From Ancistrus triradiatus (lineage: Eukaryota; Chordata; Actinopteri; Siluriformes; Loricariidae), in the NCBI GenBank assembly GCA_025084515.1, contig JAJAGP010001694.1:1-64000 (forward strand): DNA of 64,000 nucleotides. The letters are read 5' to 3'. The notes beneath the pieces were generated by a model. That model had not been told where the DNA came from and did no database searches. It saw only the letters and a list, made by a program, of their open reading frames with translations. Position numbers and translations under genes: made by a program. Numbering within the stretch: the stretch's first letter is position 1; each line of letters starts with the position of its first letter. This document shows positions 12,835 through 24,240 of the stretch, piece by piece.

Positions 12835-15097
12835 ACACAGACACACCAGTCTAAATCCATAGGGTTTAATATGATGTCGGCTCACACTTTTGTAGTGATA
12901 ACAGCTTCAACTCTTCTGGGAAGTCCTTCCACCAGGTTTAGGAGTGTGTTTACCTGAATTTTTGACCATTCTTCCAGAAGCTCATTTGTGAGATCAGACA
13001 CTGATGTTGGATGAGAAGGCCTGTCTCGCAGCATCCACTCTAATTCATCCCAAAGGTGTTCTCCTCCCTCATCCAAACTTTACACTTGGCACAATGCAGT
13101 CAGACAAGTACCGTTCTCCTCGCAACCCTCAAACCCAGACTCGTCCATCAGATTGCCAGGTGAAGAAGCATGATTCGTCACTCTAGAGAACATGTCTCCA
13201 CTTCTTTAGAGTCCAGTGGCGGTGTGATTTACACCACGGCATCCGGCGCTTTGCATTGCACTTGGTGATGCAAGGCTTGGATGCCTCGGTCATGGAAACC
13301 CATTCCATGAAGCTCTCTCTTGAACTCTCTCTTGAGCTAATGTGAAGGCCACATGAAGTTTGGAGGTCTGAAGCGATTGACTCTACAGAAAGTTGGCGAC
13401 CTCTGCGCACTATGCGCCTCAGCATCCGCTGACTCGGCTTTGTTATTTTACGTGGCCTTCCACTTCATGGCCGAGTTGCTGACGTTCCCAATGTGCTCCT
13501 GAGAGCGTCCCATTCGTTCATAAATATTTGTAGAAGCCATTTGTCTGCACGCCTAGGTGCTTGATATTATACACCTGAGGCCATGGAAGTGATTGGAACA
13601 CCTGAATTCAATAAGTTGGATGGGTGAGTGAATACGTTTGGTGGTATAGTGTACAACACACACACACACACACACACACACCCCCCTTGTTGACAAAGTT
13701 ACATTTTGTTTCTAAGAAATTCTAGGTTCACAAAGATTCACAAAAGGTTCATTAAAATGCAAAAGGACGTATTTTTTTACTCATCTTTATCTGGGGTGCC
13801 AACAATTGTGGAGGAAACTGTATTATTATTATTATTATTATTATTAATTAATTAATTAATTTTTTAAATTTTTTTATTCATACTAATTAAAAGATGATTA
13901 AATCATTTAATAGATTTAAACAATTCGATAAACAAAATGATAAATAAAAATCTATTTATAATAAATAAATAAGAATAAAACTGTTTCCATCTATGTAAAT
14001 GTAAAAAACCTTGAATTTTTGAATAATTACATGTTGTGTGTAGATACGTGCTTTGTGTAAATACAATCTAATTTTACATAATACATATTACTTTGATTTA
14101 TATTACAAAAATAACTGTTTATATACTCCCCAGACAAAAACTCAGTCACCTTGAGTGTTAAAGGTGGTAGTAACTTCAGGTTCCTGCAGATGGCGTTGCA
14201 CGAGGTTGATCGGCTAATAAATACCTGGGATTCATATGGGATTCATAGATTGAAAAAGAGGGCTCAGTGAATGTCTCGATATGTGGAAAATGGATCGCAA
14301 AGCAGATGATAATGACTGGCAAGAAGGAGTGATTGTATTTGGGCATGCAAGAGGCCACCGTGTGAAGGAAGTAGCTGAATTTGCAGGTTTATTGAAGTGT
14401 AAAGTGACACAGATCTACCAGGAGAGGCAAAAATCCCAATATACAGGAAATTCTAGGTTAGGTTTCATTCATAGGTGACATTTTTTTGTTCGGTGAGTAA
14501 ATATAAATTATTAACTCTTTGTTTATTTTATCATTAATGTTATGGTAATATATTATAATTATATTAACTTTTACTCATTTTCCTTTTTCATAGAATTTTG
14601 ATAATGTTTATAGTGTATTTAGTTAATTAACATTTTGGTTCGGCTTACATTTTACAAATATAGACATGTGACAGATCCATCACAGGGCAGCAATAAGCAC
14701 CTTCCAGGGTTTTCAGTACTGACAATGCCAACGACTGATCCCACTTTGTGGGCATGTAAAGGAGATATAAAACCGATCAAACTTTTGTGCTATGTAAATC
14801 ATATATTCTGGTTTAGTACCTGCGCTGTTCAGTTTCACTGTTTTTGTAGAGCATTAGATCAGGGTGCCAGCTGTGCCGGCGGTTACAGACGGCCTCAGCG
14901 ATGTGATCAGCCAGTGGCAGTCCCAGGTTCATCTTCTTCATGGGCGGAGATGGCAGGCTGTGGTGCCTGCAGGGTGTTCTGGACGTTCTGGGTGAACAAG
15001 GTGAGTCAGGCATGGTTGTCCTAGGGGTCTCACAGTATGCAGAAGGCATAGTGGAGTCCGGGATATGGTGGCGGTGCGGCCGCATGGAGCTGATCAT
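8572..15097 (-). CDS. Split gene of unrecognised product (four exons seen)
   Basis: Four minus-strand segments with good splice sites and protein-like translation form one gene, in order 14820-15097, 11226-11394, 8917-8959 and 8572-8830. The predicted protein is about 240 residues so far. It starts with a Ser/Pro/His-rich, low-complexity part, then an acidic stretch (HYCEDLETLLSLTEEEAELD), a serine-rich linker, and a basic C-terminal part (LVRSLSFLGKMARNSKVGKK). The first junction is phase-consistent (2+1). The junction between 11226 and 8959 is out of phase by one base in the preferred frame, so an exon is missing or a base is wrong. I recognise no domain. The style suits a cytoplasmic scaffold or regulator, but that is only an impression. 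Confidence 0.6.
8917..8959 (-). CDS. Small exon of the unrecognised gene
   Basis: A 43-base minus-strand segment with acceptor TTTTTTCCAG and donor AGAG/GTAAGA. In the frame that continues into the next exon it reads HSSLSSLLGGSSQS. That frame needs one leftover base from the exon before, whereas 11226-11394 ends in phase 0. Confidence 0.5.
9285..9380. repeat. SINE-tail-like fragment
   Basis: CCCTTATCCAGAATGACTTAC resembles the tail region of the tRNA-derived SINE found at 47772-47968 and 56312-56510. It lies in an intron of the unrecognised gene. Confidence 0.4.
9560..10737. mobile_element. Interspersed element of unassigned DNA-transposon type
   Basis: The right end, TTTTTCTGATTTGGGGTTGTA, recurs at 28341-28362, marking a shared element terminus. 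Inside are broken minus-strand frames, for example 9889-10095 with SYSRSFLGEMDDVLW-like text, that could be an old transposase. Left end not located. It sits in an intron of the unrecognised gene. Confidence 0.4.
10781..10838. repeat. GT dinucleotide microsatellite
   Basis: An uninterrupted run of 29 GT units. It creates artificial Cys/Val open frames on the plus strand, which are not genes. Confidence 0.98.
11226..11394 (-). CDS. Exon of the unrecognised gene (acidic segment)
   Basis: A 169-base minus-strand segment lies between an acceptor (CTCTGTCAG) and a donor (AAG/GTAAGA). With one base from the preceding exon it reads VSLLNLDPQEETQ, an arginine-rich patch, then HYCEDLETLLSLTEEEAELD and SRVFTFPK. 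The phase matches the exon at 14820-15097. The acidic stretch resembles no motif I can name. Confidence 0.65.
11528..12376. mobile_element. Non-autonomous DNA transposon with TA flanks
   Basis: The left end CAGCGGTACCTCGGTTCTC is matched in inverted form by GAGAAGCAAGGTACCACTG at the right, with TA on both sides. No transposase is present. Internal sequence at about 12010-12255 recurs at 28380-28620, a second fragment of the same family. Confidence 0.75.
12781..12830. repeat. AC dinucleotide microsatellite
   Basis: 25 AC units in a row, followed by a short AGAGACACAG stretch. A CAT trinucleotide run lies nearby at 12409-12435. Confidence 0.97.
12850..13651 (-). mobile_element. Tc1/mariner transposon, internally deleted
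   Basis: Minus-strand frames give the transposase N-terminal half at 13183-13425 (LRRIVRRGRQLSVESIASDL, then KCNAKRRMPWCKSHRHW) and the C-terminal end at 12882-13076 (LWDELEWMLRDRPSHPTSV, then LVEGLPRRVEAVI). The catalytic middle is lost between them. The right terminus ends GTGGTATAGTG followed by TA. This family differs from the CAGTGGTGC family. Confidence 0.85.
13655..14110. repeat. AC and ATT microsatellites in AT-rich DNA
   Basis: An AC run at 13655-13680 and an ATT run at 13813-13846, followed by very AT-rich sequence. No gene seen. Confidence 0.8.
14125..14470 (+). mobile_element. Tc1-like transposase N-terminal remnant
   Basis: The plus strand from 14281 reads MDRKADDNDWQEGVIVFGH, then RVKEVAEFAGLLKCKVTQIY. 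This fits the first helix-turn-helix of a Tc1-type DNA-binding domain. No catalytic domain follows. It lies just 3' (in gene sense) of the exon at 14820-15097. Confidence 0.65.
14820..15097 (-). CDS. Exon of the unrecognised gene (Ser/Pro/His-rich)
   Basis: A 278-base open segment on the minus strand is preceded by an acceptor (GATGTAG) and ends at the donor CAGCGCAG/GTACTA. It encodes 92 residues plus two bases. It includes SPCSPRTSRTPCRHHSLPS, then ADHIAEAVCNRRHSWHPDL. GC content is clearly above the surrounding AT-rich intron. The first codon is ATG, so this could be the first coding exon, but a standard acceptor directly before it suggests an internal exon. Confidence 0.6.
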
Positions 15098-16470
15098 CTA
15101 CATCAAATAATGTATTACAAAGTCAACCAAAACTCAAAGACCAAATTTTACATTGCAAGTATCTAATATCTGGTATATCTATCTATTTATCTATCTATCT
15201 ATGTATCCATCACACACTCTCTCTCTTTCACACCCACTCTCTCAATCTCACTCACTCAAATGCAAAGGTTGCTTTATTGGCATGACAAATATTCACACTT
15301 GTATAGCTAAAGCTGTGATCGTCTTTACAACATAGAACAATAATAATCTTCTGAAGAAAATAGTGTTAATAATGATTATAATTCTATAATAATGATAAGA
15401 ACAACGAATTATTACATGCATACATACATACACATACACACACTCTCACCCACTCCCACACTCTCACCCACTCACTCTCCCACACACACACACACACTTC
15501 TCACTATCCTGGTGGGGACTTTCCATTGACGTAATGATTATGATAGGTAAATAATGCTACACCTGGCCTTAACCTTGATGTCAGTAACATAATGGGATTC
15601 TTTTGACTCTTTTGCTTTTTCATAAGAACTTGTAGCTTCTGTAAAAAAATTAAGGGTTGCAAATTGTCTGCAGGATAGTAACACAAACAAAAAATAACAA
15701 TATATAATTATGAGAGTAGTTCAGCAGCATCACGCGCAATGACAGTTGCCTGTGCCTGATGGAGGAGGGGTTGGAGGACTATCCTCCACCAGTGGAAATA
15801 ACCTGTACTCTGCCCTGTGATGGACTTGTGTTATGTCCAATGCACACTTACTAAAAAAGGGGCGGCACGGTGAATCAGTGGTTAGCACTGCTGCCTCATA
15901 GCTCCAGAGGTCTGGCCCCCTGTGACCCTGATTAAACAGGTACAAAATGAGTCAGTAAATTAAAAATGGTGGAAGTTTCACAGGTGGAATAATTTTCTTT
16001 TGCTCGCACAATTTGAAAAGGGCTTCATATGCTTATTAATACACTTCACAAAACACAGAACACAAACTACTACAGTGTTACATACCACATGCAGGATTCA
16101 GTCTCAGGGCTTTTATTGGACAGAAACGCAGTTCTGCCCTCTAGTGAGGAGGAGAGCTTATAAACATTTCTTGGGCTGAAAAGATGCTCCTACAGAACAG
16201 AAACAGAAAGACAGTAATTAGACACTGTAATCAGGGTTGCCAGGAATCCAGCTAGTATTTTCAGTATTAAAATGTCATAACAATCAACCCATGTTCATAT
16301 TTCCGGCATTGCCAACTACAATAGCTCCCAAACCAGTTTGCTGTTCATATTGTTTTTTTATGTTTATGAGCATTATTTGTTTACAGTATTTGTATATGTG
16401 TATCATAAAAGGAAATGGCATAGAACAGTAAAGTCTTCCTGCCTGTAGTGTCTTTTGGAATTTTTTACAC
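15098..16470. repeat. Microsatellites and short repeat fragments
   Basis: TATC and CACA-type runs at 15175-15200 and 15418-15498, plus a SINE-like head (GGCGGCACGGTGAATCAGTG) at 15862. No further exon of the upstream gene was identified. Confidence 0.5.
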
Positions 16471-16477
16471 ACCAAAT

Positions 16478-16640
16478 GTCGAACAAGTCAAGTCAGATCT
16501 ATTTATATATCGCTCTTTACAATGGAGCATTGTCTCAAAGCAACTTTACAAGTTTAGATTATCTCCTAATAACTACGTCCAATCCCAAATTGAGCAAGCC
16601 TAGGGCGACAGTGGCAAGGAAAAACTCCCTGAACAACAGA
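16478..16640 (+). repeat. AAGTCAGATYTATTTAT-type dispersed repeat, truncated
   Basis: GTCAAGTCAGATCTATTTAT followed by the CAATGGAGCATTGTCTCAAA segment matches the ends of the longer copies at 32380-33108 (inverted) and 51334-52276, and a fragment at 20448-20505. A short 5'-end copy only. Confidence 0.75.
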
Positions 16641-16794
16641 GGAGGCACCAGCGTTCACCTACAGTGGAGAACAGCTGTTGATTCTCATCTCCTTTGTTAT
16701 GTGCACACCGGAGATCGAGCCGCTGCAGGAAATCATGTAGCAATGCCAAAAAAAAAAGGGATGAAGCACCAACCTGGTCTGTCCTCTATCATCA

Positions 16795-17790
16795 TTGGTA
16801 ATAAAAGGCCTTTGGGCAACAAAATGGGTGAGCCGTCAGTGTTGTCTAAATGCCATAGGGAGTATAACAAACTGCAGTTTCATGTGCTTCATAGAAACAT
16901 GGCTGAGAGTTGAAACTCCAGCCAGTGCAGTTTCCTTAGACAGTTTCACATCATGCATGAGAACAAAAAAACAAAACAAAAACAAAGAACAGTAAAAATA
17001 CAGAAGGTGGACCTGCTCTCTTTGTGAATGACAATGAGTGCAATCCTTGACACATGTTCAGAATAAGCTTGCAAGAATAGCTCACCCCAGAGTCACTCGT
17101 TCTTTGATTTTTCCGGTTCTTTTAATACCATCCTGCCTCTCTGACTCTATGCTCAACTCAATGAGCATATGGCAACTCAATACAATGTATATGCTGACAT
17201 CCCTACAGGGGACCATGGACTACCTGACCAACAGACCACCATTTGTGAGACTGCATAAGAACTGAGACAAGGGGGTGTTGTTGAGGATTTTGTCTTATTA
17301 TGCACGGAGGACAAACCTGCAGCTCTGTCAGCAAGACACAGAGGAACTTCTTGTGGATTTCTGACTTGGTTGGGGAACCGGTTCATGCTAGTCATCATAC
17401 AACGAAGGACGTTAGAGATTGAAGTGCTAGGGGGTATACTTGAACCACAACTGGGCATGGACTGATAACACAGATACACTTTACAGGAAAGGACAGAGGC
17501 AGGCTTTACTTTCTAAAGGAGGTGGTGTGCAGGGACTTTTGGGGCTTCTTCTATCAGTCTACTGTGACCACTGTAAACTCTTCTATGCAGTGTCCTGATG
17601 GGGGTATTGTTCCTGTTAGGGAGGACGCGTGCCTCAATAGGACTGGTCAGGAAAAGCCAATGCAAAAAACACAGGACTGAGCTAACAATACACTGACAGA
17701 AAAAAGGATAGCAGCAGCCTTGAGATCCAAGAGAGCCAAGAGATCTTTTAGCCACCAGCTTATCCAATCAAGTAACTCAAAGATGCACTA
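16795..17790 (+). mobile_element. LINE remnant, Rex1/CR1-like
   Basis: At about 16880 the plus strand reads FMCFIETWLRVETPASAVSL, matching the endonuclease motif region (FTETWL-type) of non-LTR retrotransposons, followed by GGPALFVNDNE near 17005. From 17280 on, broken frames resemble the 3' end of a reverse transcriptase. The middle is missing and stops are frequent. Inactive. Confidence 0.6.
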
Positions 17791-18004
17791 TGAGTTATTG
17801 AGGATTAAATGGTAAATATAACTGTTTACTCACCCGGAAAGTAATATTTCTAGGACTTATTTATTTTATGTTTTATAACAAAGATCCATAGAAAAATACA
17901 AATATGATACACTATTGTAACTGATCTTCTTGTATGGGCCCTTATGCATGGGACTCAAAACAAGCTTGAAGATCATCTGGAAAGTTTTCCAAACTTCTTA
18001 TTCT

Positions 18005-18052
<48 letters not shown>

Positions 18053-18830
18053 GCTTACATTTGTCTGCCTCTGTTTAAAGGTTGCTTATTATATTCACAC
18101 TTTTAAAGTGACTTTATTCTGATAAAATCACAAACTAATGTCATTCTAGGCAACCTGTGTTGAAAGAGTTGCTTCAGAGTTAGCGCTGATTTATGTTTGG
18201 TGTTGATAGAAAATGTAGAAACTGAGATATTAAGTTAATAAGTTACATACAATCACTAAGCTCTTTACTGGGACTACAGAACTCATTCTTGCAATTATGC
18301 TATCAGCCAGTGGTAGTGGTGCAATGCTTATTTGTGCAGATATGTGCTACCACCTTCAGGTAAAGTTCATATGCAGCTCTCATGGGAAAGCACTAGTCTC
18401 TAGAGTTTACTCAGAATGATGTAGAAAGGAAAAATATCCAAAGAGTGCCAGCTCTGCAGACAAAAAACACTGGGTTTATTAGAGGTCAATGGAGAGTGAC
18501 TAAAGTGGTTCCAGCTGGATACTGGTAACTCAGATAACCAATCTGTACAATTACGGTTAGCAGAAAAGCATCTCAGAATGAACAACACATCAACCCTTGA
18601 GACAGACTGGCTACAACAGAAAGGCCCTACCCAGACTTTTAGTGAATGTGTAAGATATGAAAATGATCATGTTTGTTTTGATTGTTAAACTGGTACAGGA
18701 CAGTTGCTACATTTACTGGAATTACTTTACCCGCTTTGGTCGTGTAAACAAGCAGAAAAAACAACAAATGTTGTTGAGTTCAACCCTTCAAAAACATTCA
18801 TGTGTTTGCATTTTAGATTTTTTTGTTTTT
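17791..18830. other. No gene recognised; ATA microsatellite
   Basis: Contains an uninterrupted ATA trinucleotide run at 18007-18051. The rest shows only short open frames without splice-flanked coding signals. Confidence 0.6.
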
Positions 18831-18834
18831 CAGT

Positions 18835-19470
18835 ACGTTGACATACCCAGTGCGTTTACATGCGCTTAATAATCCGATCATAGCCAGATTTCTGCAGTTA
18901 TCTGATTGTTCATGTAGTCATGTATACAGCATACTCCAATCTAGAACTCTGATTAAGAATTCCGATAAAGAGGCTGATTTTACTGCAGTAATCAGATTTT
19001 CTCAGTGCATGTATACCAGTACCCGATTTCAGAAGCACATTTTCTCAGTCTGCCCATGTACGCAGAGCGACTGGAGAAGAAAAAAAAAAAAAAAAAAAAA
19101 AAAAAAATCGTTTTGCCAGGCCTGCTTATTCTTAGAGATTTCGCTTATTTACATAGACCTGTTGACGGATTCTCATGAGGGATCTGGCAATCCAGAAATT
19201 AACCACAGCACTGCTAAATGGGCTACCAAAACACTTTGAAATGCAGTATATACACTCGATGAAAATGAATTTGATATTTAATATTAAAAATTTAAGTTTA
19301 CATCACATACTTTCTGTGAGATTAATTGACTGGTCCAATAGTAGAAATCCAATTATGGCCTGCTTGAGTCATTGTAAACCCACCGGAGGTTTTCCATCAT
19401 CTGATTACTCAAGTGCATGTAAACTTGTTGATCCGATTACTGACAAAATCTGATTTTCTGCAGTTTATCG
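18835..19470. mobile_element. Palindromic MITE-like element with internal poly-A
   Basis: The left part (GTGCGTTTACATGCGCTTAA, then AATCCGATCA) is mirrored by the right part (CAAGTGCATGTAAACTTGTT, then CCGATTACTG). Inverted arms like these mark a non-autonomous DNA transposon. A 28-base A run at 19080-19107 lies inside. The exact ends are uncertain. Confidence 0.55.
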
Positions 19471-19844
19471 GATTTATTAATTTGCAAAGTACAAAAGTAA
19501 AAACCAATAGATCCAGACAAACTAGGTTTAGTAAAGCCAATAGTTTTAAAGGGAAGTCACATGATGCTGAAGAGGCAGCAGTGGTGATAGGGAGTATGTG
19601 AGTAATATGATACTACTAAGGTAATGAAGGTCATTCACTTGTTATATGATGAGGCCTAATTATGAAGATGAAAGGTGTAACGAGTAATGCCTGCTCTCAA
19701 ACCTGTAACACACCCACAGATCACAGCATATCTCAGAACAATTTCCTGTCTCCTCCATACGGCCTCTCCATTCACCTTCTTGATTCACCTTATATTTCTG
19801 AGCATCTCCATGAAGATCCATTATGGACCAACTGGGACTGACTT

Positions 19845-20915
19845 AACAGTACAGACACACAACATTTTATGTCTGAAAAAGAATACAAAACCATCTTTAA
19901 AGGCTTTGGACACCAACAAATCCACGTTCAAACTGTCAGACTGTATAGAAACTGAGGAAATTCACGACTATGTTACTTGGTTGACCAACAAAGTTCGGGC
20001 TAAAATCAAGGCATGTAATAGTCCGTGAGGTCATAAAGGAACCCAGCGTAATTGCTATGCAACTAAATGCCTCTCTCACATTGTTAATGTTCTTGAGTCC
20101 ACCATCAAAAGAACACTGAACCAAAAAAACAAACAAACAAAAAAAAACCAAACAAAAAAAAACACCGCTGCCCATCACATGGCACATGACATCACAGAGC
20201 ACTCCTGGGAAAATGTTTTTTGGAAACATTAAATTTTTTGTTTAAACCAAAAGGGATATGGAGAAAGGATACATTGCATGCCAGCATAAGAGCCTTATTC
20301 TATCAGTGAAACATGGTGGTGGTAGTATCCTGGTTTGGGCTTATTTTGCAGCATCTGGTGCATGGTGGCTTGCCATTATTGATGGAACAAATAATTCTGA
20401 ATTATAGCAGCAAATTATAAAGCAAAATGTCAGGACATCTGTTTGTGAAGTCAAGTCAAATCAGATTTATTTTATATAGCGCTTTTTAAAAACAAAAAAC
20501 AAAGTTTGGGAACTGAACCTGAAGAAAATGTGGGTCAGGGAACAAGACAACAACCCTAAGCACAAGTCATTCTACCAAGCAATGGTTAAAGAAAATAATG
20601 TCACTGTTTTGGAACAGAGAAGTCAAAGTCCTAATCTTAATCCAACAGACATGTTGTGGAAGCAGTTCGTCTGCGGAAACCCACAAACATCTCAGAGCTA
20701 AGGCTGTTCTGTATGAAGGATTGGGCTAAAATTCCTTCAAGCTGATGTGCATAACTGATCAATAGTGAACAGCATTTTTTGTAGTTTTCCTCAATAAATG
20801 TCCAAGTATTTTTTTTACTCATTTGTTTCATCAGGTTCTCTGTATCTACTTTAAGAAATTTCATATTTATGCAGAAACTTCTAAAAGATTCACATGGTAT
20901 ATGTGAACACACCTT
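19845..20915 (+). mobile_element. Tc1-like transposon, heavily degraded, with nested repeat
   Basis: Recognisable pieces of the CAGTGGTGC-family transposase follow in order on the plus strand: the TCTTTAAAGGCTTTGGACAC region near 19891, the CTCTCACATTGTTAATG region near 20071, and the GTGAAACATGGTGGTGGTAG region near 20305. A fragment of the AAGTCAAATCAGATTTAT repeat interrupts it at 20448-20505. Both termini are eroded. Confidence 0.75.
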
Positions 20916-20939
20916 CTAATTAGTAAGGTTGGCCATTTT

Positions 20940-21175
20940 TGCCACACCCATTGCTGAAAGGTGCATAAAATTAAGCGAATAACTTGGTAATCTCCATTTG
21001 CAGTGCAGGATTACTACTGAAGTGCTTCATCATAAGTCAGGATCTTAAATTTGTGCCCTGTTCAAATGGTGCTTCACCGTCTGGCAGTCTGACAGATGAC
21101 CACTGGGTTGTTCAAGAGAACCAGTGTTCCAGTAAAGGGAATAATGTTCTAGAGCTTCCAAAATCATCATAACCA
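20940..21175 (+). mobile_element. Tc1/mariner fragment of a second family
   Basis: Short broken pieces on the plus strand (SNGASPSGSLTDDHWVVQ, then CSSKGNN) resemble the central transposase segment of the same family as the 12850-13651 copy. No ends were found. Confidence 0.4.
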
Positions 21176-22880
21176 GTTTTCAGATACAGTTTTCTAGTGT
21201 GGATTTGTAAAGCAATAGTTTAGTGAGTACTGGTTTAAAGTACCACGATTTCAGGGGAATCATCGAGGACCGTACTTCCTAAACACATAACATATTTTGA
21301 TGCATCAGCAATCATTATGACTGGGCTGTATGGTTGGAATAGCACAGATGTTTCACATTGCTCAAGCACAGGATAGTTTGTTGTGGAACAGAATAATAAG
21401 AAAACATAATCCAGAAGGTGTAGTTTGACCTGCATGAGCTCTTCTCGTATTGACTCAGAGTGACAGGTATGCAGGAAGTGCAAAACCGAGTTGTCTTTTT
21501 CACTCCCACATCCCTTTGTCTTCCTGAGACTGACCTTAAAGGTTTTCACAAAGCTGTTTGTATGCAGTCATGAATATTTCTGATCTTGTCGTCTCTGAGT
21601 AATTATGAATCAGCTACAGTATCGGCACTCTAATCTTTAACCATGTGCCTATTGTTCATGTGAGCACAGGTAAAGCCTGCCAAGAGCAAACACTGCAGAT
21701 AAACATCCTCATTATTCAAGCACTGCAGGATACAGCAAGTGTGGAAAAAGAAAACAGGATGTACAGTTATACAGTCAGTAAGGCTCAGAACATCTTTCTT
21801 TCACCTTGGTAGAGATGGACTGACTTTGGAAGTGCTGAACTTGTCAAATTTTTTTGTATCATTTAGTGTTTTTATGATGATGGTGCAATGTGCTGTCGCT
21901 TCAAAACCTTCCATAAGGGTTGGGTTCTGGTGACTGAAGGTTATTTACATAATTTTGGTTTTCATCCAACCATTCAGTGAGTCCTAAAAGACAGAGCGGA
22001 CTGTCACAGGGAGAAACGTTACACATATATCCATCAGCTCATTATTGCACTTCTTTTTTACTTATTTACACTCAGCTTTTACCCAAAGTTGATCAAAAGG
22101 GCAACAAAATCCAGTGTAATACTTCTGTTAGCCATTTAGGATTTCTATTCATTTCTCTCAACAGTAGATTACTGAAGAACGTAGAACATTCTGCTTGCAA
22201 AATTATGCGTGAGGGGTCAAATTCATAGCATAAAGCATTATAAACACTATACTATTCAATAACCATAAGTTGTGTTAGTAAGCCAGCATTATACGGTTTG
22301 CCTAAATAATCATAATTTATTTCAAATCAACAGAAACTATTCACTAATTTCAGCATATAAATGATATTAGCCAACCCTTATTAAATATTATCTATTATTC
22401 TTTCATTAATAAGACTGCCCCTTTAAACCGACCATTTTTAAAATACCAATTTCATGTTATTTAAATAAAAATAAATACTGAAACATACACAAGCAATGTG
22501 GCTTGAACAAGTGCCGTTTATAATATATATTTGATGTACAAAGGCACACTCCAAATTTAGAGGGGCACAGCTGTACCCCTCTGCTTGCCAACATGTGCAT
22601 AAAAAAATAAGCCTGTTAAACCCTAAATAGATTAAGTGATTTAACACCAAAGTGGGTGATACTCTGCCATGGATGAGAAATGAAGGAACAAATTAGCACT
22701 AGAGAGTTTATTACTTGCATTCATTTTGTTTATGCTAAAGTAACTGATGCCTTTGATAGTTTAATGAATGTCTTTGCTTTAGTGGTCAAATACGTCCTTT
22801 TGGTAGGTTATATGTTATAGAGCTACGAGCTAATCATTATCTTGTCTTCAGTGTGATTGACTTTGCTTTTAATATTTGCG
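21176..22880. other. No gene recognised
   Basis: A minus-strand open frame at 21235-21549 contains VIMIADASKYVMCLG, faintly like the start of a retroelement RNase H domain, but it is too short to call. The rest is AT-rich with nothing recognisable. Confidence 0.35.
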
Positions 22881-22889
22881 CATATCCAT

Positions 22890-23290
22890 GGCTGCATCCA
22901 AAACCACGTACTTCCATACAGAACAGTATGCGACACCGACTAGTGTGTCCGAATACATAGTATGCACTAAACAGTACATAAAAAGTTACCGGATGACGTA
23001 CTGCAACGGCAGCCATTTTTAAGTATGAACACAAAGCACGCTATCCTATCCCATGATTCAACTGGAGCAGCGGAGGTGTTCAACGCTGAGGAAGAAAAAA
23101 AATGGCAAACAGTCGTGGTGTGAAGTCATGCATCACATGACATTGGTGAGATGGCGGGCGTATTGTGTACAAGGTTCTGTGCACATTGCACACGCACATA
23201 CTGAAAGAGCATACTGCCTTACCAGTCGAGTAGTGCGTACTCCATCGAATTTAGTACGTACTATTTAAGTATGCCATTTCGGATGCAGCC
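22890..23290. mobile_element. PIF/Harbinger-type MITE
   Basis: The left end GGCTGCATCCAAAACCACGT with TACTTCCATAC is matched in inverted form at the right by AAGTATGCCATTTCGGATGC-AGCC. There is no transposase. The ends resemble a widespread fish MITE with the start GGCTGCATCCGAAA. The superfamily assignment is from memory of such ends and is tentative. Confidence 0.7.
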
Positions 23291-23819
23291 CTTTACTCCA
23301 TGCAAGCCCTGAAAGATACTGGCTCTGACTGAAAGCATTAGCCACTCAAACTTTTGGAAAGACGCTGGGGTATTATGGGAAATGTAGTTCCTTTTGTGAA
23401 TTTGCATGGCTTTGTCCTTTAGTTCTGCTCAGTCATCAAGGAAAAAAATGACTTTTTATTCAGTGTGATTTTAGTGGGGCACAACAACAATTTGGGTCAT
23501 CAACGAAAAAAACGAAGCAAGTGGGTCTGATGGTTTGAACCCTTTAAGGTTGCGTTTTGCATAACACCAGAGGCAAATAAGGTAAAATCTAAAGTTTATT
23601 GTGAACACTCTGAGTCACTGAGTGTTCATGTCTACGGAGTGAAAGCTGACAATAGCCTAATATTAATCTATGAACATGAACAGTCATTGTTTTTGTGATA
23701 GCCAAATGACCTCTATTGAAGGCTGTTAATGTCAGTTTCACGTCCATTCTAGCTCAGATGGGTTAATATTGAACACACTGCATTTTCTTTTTATTTAATA
23801 TACTAAATGAAGTAATTTA

Positions 23820-24240
23820 AATGTCGTGCTTGCCCTTTTATCCGTCAGTGTCCAAAGCTGAGCTGCCTGACAAACGAGTTCTGTCGGAAGCAACAACAAA
23901 TAGTTCACCTAGGAATAAGCTACCCGGTTGTAGACACCTGAAGCCGTATAGCCCGATGGCTCACCTGCGCGGTGTAGCGCTGCACCTGTACGGCGGCCGG
24001 CGCAGAACAAATACCAAAGAAAGGTCGATCCAGTTTCCTCCTATATTCAGTGCGGATAGTCCATGTTACTCCATCTACAGCCTCCAGTGGACCTCGTAGA
24101 TAAGAGCATCCATGTTAAACCTTCTCAAAGAGCGTCTAGCTGAAGTTGACGCTCAGGTGTAGGCTAATTGTGCGTCATCCGATATGCCTGCGGAAACCAA
24201 GCCTCCTTTCCGCCTCCTCGCCCCGCCTCAACCCGTTTGA
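23820..24240 (-). promoter_or_regulatory. Possible CpG-rich promoter or first exon
   Basis: A locally GC- and CpG-rich patch in AT-rich DNA. On the minus strand there is a GC-box-like GAGGCGGGGCGAGGAGGCGG near 24215, then an ATG near 24111, then a donor-like CGCGCAG/GTGAGC near 23965. It could be the start of the minus-strand gene seen at 8572-15097, but no connecting exon was found. Confidence 0.3.

Noticed and set aside
21235..21549. Possible Ty3/gypsy RNase H remnant (VIMIADASKY)
   Set aside because: A single short motif without neighbouring reverse transcriptase or LTRs is not enough.
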